The position numbers were made by a program, and so were the translations under genes. The notes under the pieces were generated by a model. That model saw nothing but the letters and a program-made list of their open reading frames with translations, made no database searches and was not told the origin of the DNA. Below, piece after piece: positions 1 to 12,175 of a stretch of 64,000 nt of DNA; positions within the stretch are counted from its first letter, which is position 1, and every line of letters starts with the position of its first letter. Source of the DNA: Adineta steineri (lineage: Eukaryota; Rotifera; Eurotatoria; Adinetida; Adinetidae); contig CAJNOI010000069.1 of NCBI GenBank assembly GCA_905250115.1, forward strand, positions 369,821 through 433,820. Reading direction: 5' to 3'.

Positions 1-950
1 ATTAAATTAAAGAAGAAAATATTCGAACTTTTACATAAAGTTAATCGATCGTTAAGAACCAATTTACATAAATAAAATAAATCCTTATTCTTTTCAAGTC
101 AACTTAAAACAATAAATACTTTAATTACATTTATTTTACTTTAATCTCATATTGTAGTTTATTAGGATTGTTCGGGTGAGATCGACCTTGCATTTGTATC
201 GATACCAAAAAGTGGATAATCTTGTATAAACGTCGTTAGTTAATGTTGTTATTATTTATATCTTATGTTCACCTTGAAAATCTTCTATTACCAATCCACT
301 TTATATGCAATCATATATTATTTTTCGAATAGTACTGATATAATCAATAATATTTGACTGAGTTTAGTATTTCGTGTATAAAAATCTATTTATTGTTTGT
401 TTTGATTTAGTATTTTATATGATATATCGAATTTAAAAACTCAAAAAATATCATTTAATTGATAGATTACTCTTTTGTTTCTATCATCGACAAAGTCAGT
501 TTTTGAATTCGTCCTTCCGTTTTCGTGAATATTTGTTTTAGATTAGTCTTATAAAAATATAGTTGTAATATTTAATTGATCTACATTATTAGAATCTAAA
601 TTTTTACATAAATTTCATGCTGAACACATTCTATTTTCGTTATCCTTGTGTAACGATTGTTGATGTTATTAAACATTTTCTATTTCATCGCATACTATGA
701 ATATTGTATCATTATACATTTCAATTTCTGTCAGTTACTAAAGATAAGTCATGATATATATTTATTTGCTTTATGATCGACAGACGAAAAAGTATAAAAT
801 ACTATAATCAAGATAAAGATTTCTTCATGATTTTTTTCAATTTTATTAACATTAGATTATTAAATAATCGCAAAAGAATGTATTTATCACTTTATCTCGG
901 CTAGATGTTCATAATTAATATATCTATATTATTATATAGAAAATTCTCTA
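1..950. other. AT-rich intergenic DNA, no gene seen
   Basis: No reading frame of convincing composition, splice pattern or RNA fold is visible. The stretch is downstream of the minus-strand membrane protein gene and may include its 3' UTR. Confidence 0.5.
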
Positions 951-1920
951 TCAATTTGATGTTAGAAAGATTTCAGCATATGTAGGTGGTTTTGCTGTAT
1001 AAATAGATGGGTTCACAACAGGTGAATTCTGATAACCATATGTTGTTGACGGTATTGTACGAATAGATGAAAATAATGGTAATTGTTGTCTTCCTGTTTG
1101 TTCGATAGTATTATTATATGATGGTGGAGATTGTTCGGAGATTGATGGATGTTCATGTAAACGACGTTGCTGTTGATAGCGATAAGCAGATGGATAATCA
1201 ACTAAACAATATTCTTGTGATATTTGTTCATGTATACGACGAGATTCATTAACTGGATCTACAACGAATAACTAATTAAAAATGAGAATTTACTATATCT
1301 TATTTCTCAATGAATAGATCGTTTTCAAGATCATAAGAAAATGATCTCTTAAGTTTTTATATAAACATCATTCAAATCATCAAGGATAAGTGAATAATGA
1401 TTTAACTATATAAAACAAATATTTTTTTGATTGATTTCATTTCATAAAAAGTTTTTTTTTTTGATATATCAACTTTCATTGTTTTCTTTTTCATTAAACA
1501 TTTTATTCTTGGCCTTTAGTATAAACTTAAATTTTCTTTAGAATAATAATTAAAAATAATTTCATACGTGTTGATTGTTGAGATTTTCCATTTTTATTTT
1601 TATGTGAATAACATATGAGTAGACAAATAGCAATAGTTACCAAAGCTGGTATTAATATAGCCACAACACTTAATGAAATGATTTTTTTATACAAATATTT
1701 AGTTTTCTTTTATATTATACATACGTAATTAATGACATAGGTTGCATCATTTTCGTTTACTAAAAAGATACTTCTAAATAAAATAAATCTTTTTTGATTG
1801 TCATCAACGAAAAGAATGAAAAATGTATTTAAAAGAGAGAAACGTGTGATACTATATAATTCTTTTTTCTATGATACAAATTGTTGGTGAGATGAGGCAA
1901 CAAAACCAACAGGTAATCAT
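951..1920 (-). CDS. Small single-pass membrane protein with two PPxY motifs
   Basis: Hand-built model. The start at 1918-1920 begins a hydrophobic, Cys-containing signal-like stretch (MITCWFCCLIS). A short exon near 1725-1750 follows, then an exon at about 1568-1706 with a clear transmembrane helix (SLSVVAILIPALVTIAICLL) and a basic stop-transfer (YSHKNKNGK). The last exon, 951-1258, encodes a proline/glutamine-rich cytosolic tail. The TM and tail exons join in phase through GT at 1567 and AG near 1259. The tail carries PPSY and a near-terminal PPTYAE, classic binding sites for WW domains of Nedd4-type ligases. Layout resembles small PPxY adaptors such as WBP1, VOPP1 or Shisa proteins, but the ectodomain is too short to assign a family. 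The first exon is the least certain part. Confidence 0.5.
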
Positions 1921-2378
1921 CAATTGTTGTAGACGAACGTATAAGAATAGATTTCGTTTTTCTTTCTCTCGTTCTCTTTCATCAATTCTTTTATCAGCTT
2001 GAAAAGAATAAAGAAAATTTTACTTTTTTTTGTACTTTCATTTGGTTTCAATTGATATATATACAAGTCATTTATGAACATAATGAATTCTACTAGACTG
2101 TAAAATATATTTTAGAGATTTGTTGTTAGGTCAAACTAAAAATGCTCTTCATTGTAGATTCTTATATTGTAGTTTTACTTTTATCGCAGTATTTTGATTT
2201 TTCAATGAAAGATCAGTATTCTAAAATGAACATTTCTTTTTCTCAGCAAGAAAAAAACCAAATAAAAATTTGTTGAATATCGTTTTTTGACTTAGGCAAA
2301 AAAACAAAGAAAATAAACAGAACAATGATTAATTAATGATAAACAGCGAAATTAGTTCAGTTATGCATATTATCATGA
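1921..2378. other. Intergenic, nothing recognised
   Basis: AT-rich spacer between two minus-strand genes. It must hold the 3' end of the chitinase transcript and the promoter of the PPxY protein, but no specific element could be identified. Confidence 0.4.
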
Positions 2379-5300
2379 TTAACAATGATGATGTGTTGAT
2401 ATGACAACTATTGATAGGGCTAAAAGGTAATAGACGACGTGTGTAATTTGACTGACTGAAACGGCTATGGCGCCATCGCTAAAAATATTAAAAAAATCTT
2501 TTGTTATATATTGATACTTAAGATGAAGATAAAAAAAAGTAACCTTATATCCTGGATGTTGCATAAACTCGTTTGACAATATTTCACGCATATAGTCTTG
2601 CCTTCTGCTTTGCTTGATAAGCATTGTGGTTGTTGTGTGAGATTGCCCGTCGATGGTGGAGGCGTTGAACAACCCCGACTGAATTGTAGTAGTTTTCCTA
2701 TATGAACATATATATAAATAGTTACCGATTGTTTCAAAATTAAATAAAATAATATTCTTTTATTTTTAACCTGCGGCGTTTGTGGTTCTTTTGCTGTAGC
2801 ATATTTGTTGTTTCGTTTCGCACATCGTTGATGTTGTCTGATTCGGATTCATTTGACAATCGCTGTTCTCCTTCTGACTGTCGCAAGAGTAGCAAAGCAT
2901 ACCTATAGAAGGCTATAGTAGATGAAGAAAGTCATGTTGAAAAGGAAAAAAGGAATATATTTAATACCTTGTACAGGATCAAATTCAACTGCTTTTTCTT
3001 GTGTACATGTTTCAAATTCAGATGTTGTTCGACTTAATATTGATATTGATTTGCTTGATGATGATCCTTTGGATTCTTTCTTTGATTTTGTTGGACCTGC
3101 ATCGCTTGGACTATCATCATCATCTGTATCATCGTCATCATCGTCTCCTTTATTTGAAGATCGTGTAACACCAGCTACTGGATTTTCATAACCTTCGACA
3201 AGTTCTTCACAATTAAGCTAATAACAATTTACATATAAATCAAATTATAACTAAAGACAAAAACAAACCTTATCTAAACCAATCCATTTACATGTTTTTT
3301 CATTTGGATCAAAGTAAGCACCTAAAAAAAAGAAGTATATATAAAAAGTCTATATTATCGTTTTTTTCTAATATTTTTCTTTACCAGTATAGCATACTTC
3401 ACGTTTTTGTTCACCCCACTGGCTACCAACACCACGACATAAAAAGTAACTTTTACAATCGGACGGATCAGGCCATTGACCATCTTTTAATTCTTCACAT
3501 ACATCTTCTGGTGCTAAAAAAGATAAAATATTAATTTCATTTATAAAAGTATTTTTCTTTTACTCGGTGTATCAGCATCACGTTTGGATTTTTTCGGTTT
3601 TTTTGTTGTTTTTTCTGTTGTTTGTGATTGAGTTTGAGGTTTAAAATCTATAGTACATATATATATATATAAAGTTTATCTCATTTTATTTCTCATCTAC
3701 CTTTATATTCTTTTGTTGGACAAGATGAACAAATTTTTTCTTTTGGCAATAATTTAACTTGTCCGTGTAGAACAGCTTTTATTGTTTTTATAAGAGGAAA
3801 CTTTCCTTGACAACAAAATTGACCACGAAAATCATCCATATCAAGTGTCCATATCATCGCACCACCCAAATTATTTTGTTTTATATAATTTGCCTATTCA
3901 TAATTTATTTTTTTTTGGTTTATTTATCTTGTATCATATTCTTACTTTATATTTCATACTACGAACATTTTCTACACCAGCTTTCGGTTGATTATAGGGT
4001 CCAGCTATATATGGAACAAGTTGTTTAGCATCCCATGTTTCTTTCATTTTTTCACAAACAATTTGAATACAACTCTAAAAAATTGAATTAATTTGAAAAT
4101 AAAAAATTTTGTAAAATAGATTTATACTTCATAATATGCAACAAAACCACTTTCACCTTTAAATCCTGTATAAGGCATAGCTGATGTATCACCTCGTCCA
4201 TATGTTCCTATACCTAACATTATTTTACTTGGTGGCATACCCAATTTTTGATAATATTTCACAGCAAAATCCTATATTAAATATAAATTAATGGTAAAAA
4301 AAGAAAACATTCGGATACATACAATATACATTGTATCATCTTTTTCATTATCTTTACTGTTCAATGATGAATGATGAGCACGATTTTGATCCCATGCTCC
4401 ATGAAAATCGTAAGTCATTAAATTAAACCTTTGTGTAATAAACAAAAGAACGTCATCGAAATTAAACTCCTTTTTTATTTTACATACCAGTCCATTACTC
4501 TAAAGAAAAAGATTTCGACATTGCCGTTTTTTCTGTGAATGAAAAATAATTCAACTTACGGAACAAGTTTATCTACTTCATATGCTTTATCAATATTAAC
4601 TTTTGCTGCTGATACAGCAGCAGTAAGAAGAAGACGTTCATTACCACTAGTTTCTGCTTCTTTTTCGAATGTTGCATATAAGACCTAATAAGAAAAATAT
4701 TGATGCAAATTTTATCAAAAAAGACTTTATTAAACGAACTTCACACATTTTTGTAAATTTTTGTTTATCTTCTCTGGGACTATCTCTCCAATCAACCCCT
4801 AATATTTAAATAATTTAATCAATTACTTAATTTCGTTGTAATACTTACCGGGATATTCAAAATCTAAATGAGAATAAATTAAATTTATCATGAAGTATTT
4901 TATTTACGATCTTACCAAGATCAAGACCATCAAATTTATGTTTTCGTAAATATTTTACTGTTGATTCAGCAAATTTTTTCATTGTTTTTTCAGATTTAAC
5001 AATACCTAAAAATCAAATAAATGTAAACACTATCATATATACATCGATTTGACAACTGAGTGATAGAAATAAATGCGTACTATCCTCATGTTTAATGTGA
5101 CTAAAGAAAATAGTAAATTATCGATCTAAGAGAACTTTTTGTTTGTAAGATAATCTTGTAGTTATATTACCTGCAAAATCTTTCATTCCCATATCCTATG
5201 TAAAAAGAAAACAATTCTATAAATCTCTATCCTTTAGAAAATTTCATACCCAACCACCAACAGCAAGTAAAGTTCTTAAATTTTTATTAACACTTTTCCA

Positions 5301-5721
5301 AGCATTAAATCGTTCAAAAAAGCCTTAAAAATAGAATAAACATATTTATTCATATTGAATATTAATACCTACCAGGTTGACTTCCATCTTTCAAATCATG
5401 TTTTTCCATTGGTGTTAATTGATTATTATCCATTTCAGAAAAAGCATATATTACATGTGTACATAAACAAGGATCAATATCTTCAGGTGTCATTGAACCT
5501 CCACCGGGACGTTTCATAGCTAAAATAGAATTCAATAGATACAAAATGATAGAAATATAAAATCTCTTACCCCAATTTGTAAAGTAACATACAATTTTAA
5601 ATTTTTGTTCAACTGCAAAAATAATTGATACTAAAGAAAATAAATTTATGTTTAATTGAGAAAAAAAATTAGTTTTACTTTTAAAGAAGAATATATATAG
5701 GAGAGATTGTGAAAATTTCAT
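2379..5721 (-). CDS. Secreted GH18 chitinase with CBM14 and C-terminal Ly6/three-finger domain
   Basis: Hydrolyses chitin outside the cell or at its surface. A signal peptide (MKFSQSLLYIFFF) leads into a GH18 barrel: KIVCYFTNWA, then PEDIDPCLCTHVIYAFSEMD, then DGLDLDFEYP across an intron. That is the DxxDxDxE active site with the catalytic Glu present and Phe where Trp is usual. AMIWTLDMDDF near 3,850 closes the barrel. A linker leads to a CBM14 peritrophin domain (VCEELKDGQWPDP ... CKSYFLCRG ... YFDPNEKTCKW) and an Asp/Ser-rich spacer. The frame then continues in phase into CYSCDSQ ... GCSTPPPSTG ... CVKYCQTSLCN, the cysteine pattern of a Ly6/uPAR domain ending in CN. A hydrophobic tail (VVYYLLALSIVVIS) suggests GPI anchoring. 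There are about 15 short exons. Retention of the intron near 2,895-2,950 would instead end the protein with a short hydrophobic tail. The chitinase is secure and the Ly6 junction is inferred. Confidence 0.85.
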
Positions 5722-6390
5722 GATTTATTCTGGAAGTGTATGAAATTTTACAAAGTGGCTTCTTCTTCGATTATAACAATGATGAAACATGAACGATCAA
5801 CGATTACAAACACATACGGATCGATGACGAAGAAACGTGACGTAAACGTAAGAGAAAAAAAAGAAGATAAAGAAAATAGAGCTTTATTGACATCTCTTTT
5901 TTTTCTCGATCAAGTGTGGTCATCGATCGGGTCGTTTTATTTTCTTTTGGCTTTATATGATTATATTTATTTAGTAATTGATTGACTCGTTCTCTTATTC
6001 TTTATACTATATTCATTTTTGACTCTCTCTCTTGTTCTTGTTCTTGTTGTAGTTCACAAGATTAAGACTGCATATTTCTCCGACTTTTACAAACAATTAA
6101 GTAATGAATAAACAAAATATTCATATAACCTATACAAATGATTTCTTGTTCTTCCTTTTTCTCTGTTAGTTTAATATTGAATAACTGAAACGAAAGAAGT
6201 GTGAACAAATTTTTACAAATCATGAATAGTAATAATATACGTGATGACAAAAAAAATATCTGAATTTTTTCTATTGCATAATTCTTTGGTAGATAATATG
6301 ACAATTATTTAATTAGATTTAAGCGGTAGAAATAATAAATTTATATAAGTAAAAAATATTGTAGATGACTTCATGAGTCTATTGACAAAG

Positions 6391-6440
6391 AAGGGTGTGG
6401 GTGTGAATGTTCTCTCTTTATCTACACCCACATCCTCAAG
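6391..6440. repeat. Telomere-like hairpin element
   Basis: Left arm AAGGGTGTGGGTGTGAATGT is answered by ACACCCACATCCTCAAG about 13 bases later. This is the only well-formed member of the TGTGGG hairpin family in the conserved part of the window. Confidence 0.7.
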
Positions 6441-6509
6441 AATTTCATTTGAAATATTATATTTTCATGTGACAAAAGCTTATCAGCGCAGTTCCGGTGG
6501 GGCTAAAAA

Positions 6510-6724
6510 TGTGGAACTCACGCGTGTTCGCATCAAAATATCTGATCACGTCTAAGTGCTTTGTTTTCTTTTTTTGCACAAATTTAATTAATTTATAGCT
6601 ATTTTTGACAATTTTTGGGTATTTGTATTAAATTTGAGGAGGGGGGAGGAGGGAGGGGAGCTGGAAAACTTGAACTTAAAACTTACACTCACGATTTTCT
6701 TCGAAAATTTACGTGAGTTCCACA
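6510..6724. repeat. MITE-like foldback, 13-bp perfect inverted ends
   Basis: TGTGGAACTCACG at 6510-6522 is exactly repeated in inverse at 6712-6724 (CGTGAGTTCCACA). About 190 bp lie between, including the G-rich run. No coding capacity. A-rich flanks make a target duplication impossible to define. Confidence 0.45.
6636..6660 (+). other. G-rich run with quadruplex potential
   Basis: Four or more runs of three to six G separated by one to three bases, in otherwise AT-rich DNA, inside the 6510-6724 foldback. Confidence 0.5.
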
Positions 6725-7228
6725 AAATCAGGAGGTGTTTATATATAATAACGCATAAAAGAAATATCGAGTGGTAAAAGGAAGACCGTTTTTTTCTCGT
6801 CATCTTTTTTTAGTCAACGATAAACAATATCTTTGTTATTCATATATATTCTGTATGTTAAAAGTAATAGGTCACAAGTACAAGTACCTATATGTACTTA
6901 TGGATGGAAGAGAAAAATTAGAACAGGAATGATTCATTCTATACTATTTCAATTATTATAATGATCAAAAATCAAATTCATAAAATCATGATACTATTTT
7001 CTATTCATTGGTAAGATAAGTATAACTAAAAATGACTGATTTTAATGTATTATTATGAATTTTTTTTTTAATAGATTTTAATAATGTAATGTTACGAACG
7101 AAGAACAATAAACTTTGTATTATCTTTTTTACTTATTTCAAAGTAAAAAAAACAAAATAACAAAAAACAAAAACAAACGGCAAAAAAAAACAGATTCTTC
7201 GATTTTTCTAACGATATAATAAATGGTT

Positions 7229-8879
<1,651 letters not shown>

Positions 8880-10903
8880 AAAATTAAATATATGGCACTG
8901 GGGTACTGTAAAAAATAGAAATTATATAGAGAGAAAAGTATTTCGCTTTCACAATATCCAATTGCAAGTATTTTGCGTACATTTCTGACGTCTCTAATAA
9001 AAATTTGCCAAATATAGATGACGCTATTCTATTAAGAATAACGGAAATAAAAGAGTATAGTTCACATATGTTAATATCAGATATTTCTACGATATATTTA
9101 TTGTCGCTAAAGAACTGTTATAATGCTATTTTCTAACTCCCATTCAAATTTAGGAATCGTTTTGATCAAAAGATCCCATGATAGAGCTGTAGGTCAAAGA
9201 TTTTTGGACTATACATATCGATTATTCTCAGGTCCGAAGACTTTTATTAGGAATATTTTGCACTTTTTGGATGTATAATTAAATAACAGATAAAGATTGT
9301 ATTCATTGATTAATTACTTTCTCAAGAAAAAAACACAGTATAAAAGTTATTTCTTATTGTTTTGAAAAAAAAAATATAGATTTTTTCAGAGCCTAGAAAA
9401 TGCAGTTTGCAAATACTAATATAGCTGTTTTCAGTATAATTATTTGTTTACTTCATTCTCGAATATAACAGCATCTGCTATCAATATCGAAATAAAAGAC
9501 AGGTGATCACAAGCCTAAATTAAGAACGCAAATAGTCATCGAGATTCGATTTTCAACATTATATCTAAATAGACCAGTAGTATCTACCTTGAAACTTGAA
9601 TTCAACTACTCAATCATTTGATTTCATCTCTTTATATATATATTCTCTTGAAAGGCAAATCTCTATTTTTTAGAGATGCACATAAAATGTAAATTAATTC
9701 TTTGAGTTCTTCAAAAATAGAAATGTATGCAAAGTTTTTGTAAGTATTTGACATTTATAATATTTATTCTATAAAGATTTTCTTGTTTGATTTTCTGAGG
9801 GTGTGGGTAGGTACGAGTGAAATTAAGTATGTGAGATTGAAGTTAACGCCGACATCCATACACCGTCAGAATATAAATGCGTTTAAAATTGCATAGAACT
9901 CCATTTATAAAGCAAACCAGGACTCCTCCTTTTTTTCCTCCATTTCTATAGAACACTAGATCTATAGTTTATTAATTACAGTGATTAGGGACGATATTTG
10001 GTGCCTGTGATGCTAGAAAAAAATGTATCAGACAGAAGCTACCTAAAAGCCATCTAAGTTACGTTGAAACTAAATGACCATTTTAAATGTCTAGATGATT
10101 TCTACTTCAAAGTTTTTAGTTACAAAATGGTGTATTTATTATGATTCGCTAGTAAATTGCACTAGATGCCGTAAGTAAATTATAGACTAATTAAGAAAAA
10201 ACAATTATAGATATAGAATATATATATATATATGACGATAGTCTATCGGGATCTACTCGAGGTTAAGGAATTTGCTTCAGACTTCAGGACGATTGAGAAT
10301 CGAGAAAAAATAATACACTAACAGACATACACAAGGCATAGCTCTGAGTAAGAGTGAGGACGGAAAGACAGACACCACGTCAACACCCTCGTTAATCTCA
10401 ATAGGAACCTTGCAAATTCTGACAGGCCGTGAGATCCCTCTTAAATCTTGATAGATCATCTGAAGGATAGATGTGTGTGGTTATTCTTTAATTTTTGCAT
10501 TGATATTCACACCCTTCGACTTGAAAAGCTCAAACGACAAACATTTTAAAAGAACTATAGAATATAGAAACACAATATAATCAAAATAATAATAATAAAT
10601 TTTATTCGATATCTCTCATAATTTCACTTTGGAAATGTTTATAGTCATCAAACACTTGTTCGTTATCTATGCACTTTAGAAATAAATTCGAAAGCAGTAA
10701 AACTTGTATTTTTATTTTATTTGTTGGGAGTCATAAACATTTCTGTTTTATTTTATTAACATCTGATAAAAGGCATTTTATGATTTTATTTTTGATATAT
10801 TTGGAAGAGCAATCTTTTTTTTTTATAAATCAATACAATAATCATTCTATTTTAACGTCTAAAAACTGCACATTATTCCTAGTCTTGCTTCTGCAATAAC
10901 AAG
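8880..10903. other. Two-kb intergenic region
   Basis: No convincing gene. A one-sided telomere-like motif (GAGGGTGTGGGTAGG) lies near 9797-9811. A slightly GC-richer patch at 10240-10460 has an open minus frame of 60 codons with no recognisable product. The promoter of the following secreted gene must lie near the right end. Confidence 0.4.
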
Positions 10904-11625
10904 ATGTTTCGACTTTGCAGAGCTCTTGCGCTCTCATTTTTCATTTTGATTGAATTCCATGCAAATATCAGAACAACTGCTGATCCTCCTCCCGACACTT
11001 CCAACGCGATTTCGCTTAATCGTCATGGGTGGACGGTTGTCGCCGATAGTGCCCAGCCTGGTAACGAAGCGGAATGTATTCTTGATGGCCATCATCACAC
11101 CTTTTGGCATACCAATTGGGATCCAACCGACGATCCCATGCCTCACAGCATTACAATTGATATGAAGGACAACTACAATGTTCACGGTCTATCCTATCTT
11201 CCTCGTCAGGATGACCAAGACAACGGCAATATTGGAGAGTATTCCATTTATTTGAGTGCTGATGGTACAACTTGGGGATCACCGGTTGCGACAGGAACTT
11301 GGGAAGACGATGAGAACCTGAAGTACGCTTACTTCTCCGGCAATAGCATCCGCTACGTGCGACTCATAATACAGTCCGAGGCCGGTGGCCGTGGTTCATG
11401 GGCTAGCGCTGCAGAAATCGAAGTGCTCAGCAATCCAGATTCGAATGGTTGCGTTTCACGCAAAATGTGGGTTGTTAAAGCCGACAGTGTAGAAAAAATC
11501 GGCGAGGAAGGACATGCAAAGAACGCCTTCGACGATGATCCAAATACGTATTGGCATACTGAGTACTACAGAAATGAATCACCCTTGCCTCATAACATCA
11601 TCATCGACTTGAGAGATGTAGCTCC
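10904..11625 (+). CDS. Secreted protein with two CBM32 (F5/8 type C) domains, partial
   Basis: A signal peptide (RALALSFFILIEFHA) precedes a complete discoidin-type carbohydrate-binding domain: ISLNRHGWTVVADSAQ, AECILDGHHHTFWHTNW, PHSITIDMKDNYNVHGLSYL, PRQDDQDNGNIGEY and YVRLIIQSEAGG. A second copy starts at about residue 180 (RKMWVVKADSVEK, NAFDDDPNTYWHTEYY, PHNIIIDLRDV) and is cut by a 10-N assembly gap. The closest family memory is the N-terminal galactose-binding domain of fungal galactose oxidase. No intron interrupts the 722 bp, and base composition is clearly GC-richer than the neighbours, both signs of horizontal acquisition from a fungus or bacterium. What lies downstream, for example a kelch oxidase domain, is hidden by the gap. 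It would act outside the cell on glycans. Confidence 0.85.
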
Positions 11626-11635
11626 NNNNNNNNNN
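11626..11635. other. Assembly gap of 10 N
   Basis: A fixed run of ten N, probably a scaffold join of unknown true length. It cuts the CBM32 gene, and the sequence after it is AT-rich again with no continuation of that gene. Linkage across this point should be treated with caution. Confidence 0.95.
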
Positions 11636-11821
11636 ATAATTATATAAAAATATACATTAATTGATCATTATTATCTAAGAAAGTTATATTTAAAGTACTA
11701 TTAAGATAAGAAAAACTCGATTATAGTACATTTTTTTGATAGAAAAAAAGAAGAACAATATAACAAATAGTATATCTATGTATACAAATAAGCTTGATCT
11801 AAACATAAATATCCTGTATGT

Positions 11822-12175
11822 TTATGGTTTTTTTTGTTGTTGTTTTGTTATATTCGTTTGGGTAGTTGATTCTTCTATTGGTAAATGTGAAATAACATCA
11901 CCAATATTTGTTTCAAGTGTATCAATTCTTTTGCCTAATTCATTCATACGATTCATAACTTGATCGCTTGCAACCATAAATTTTTCTTCCATTTGTTGGA
12001 ATATTGTATTTACCTAATAATTAAATTATTCCAAGTAAATATTATCATTATAATATAAACTTACATATGTTGTTAAACCATTAATATTATCAAAATCAGA
12101 AGGTAGAGATGAATTATTGTTATTATTCGATGCGGTTGAAGATGATGATGATGAAACTGTTCGCATGTCAGTCAT
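11822..12175 (-). CDS. HSBP1: Heat shock factor-binding protein 1
   Basis: A small coiled-coil protein that binds trimeric HSF1 and dampens the heat shock response. Two exons are split by a short intron at about 12,015-12,065. The first encodes a Ser/Asn-rich leader and then LPSDFDNINGLTTY. The second encodes VNTIFQQMEEKFMVASDQ, MNRMNELGKRIDTLETNIGD and a short Gln-rich tail. The heptad pattern of Ile, Met, Leu and the order of conserved residues match animal HSBP1 (core FQQM.DKF..MSDQ...RID.LE.NI.D). About 100 residues, slightly longer than the usual 76 because of the N-terminal Ser/Asn run. Start ATG is at 12,173-12,175. Confidence 0.88.

Larger units (their letters stand above)
5722..7228. 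other. Intergenic with small repeats
   Basis: No gene recognised. It holds a telomere-like hairpin at 6391-6440, a MITE-like foldback with 13-bp inverted ends at 6510-6724 and a G-rich run at 6636-6660. The rest is AT-rich. Confidence 0.5.

Noticed and set aside
10277-10459. 60-codon minus frame before the CBM32 gene
   Set aside because: GC is slightly raised, but no motif, partner exon or homologue could be named.
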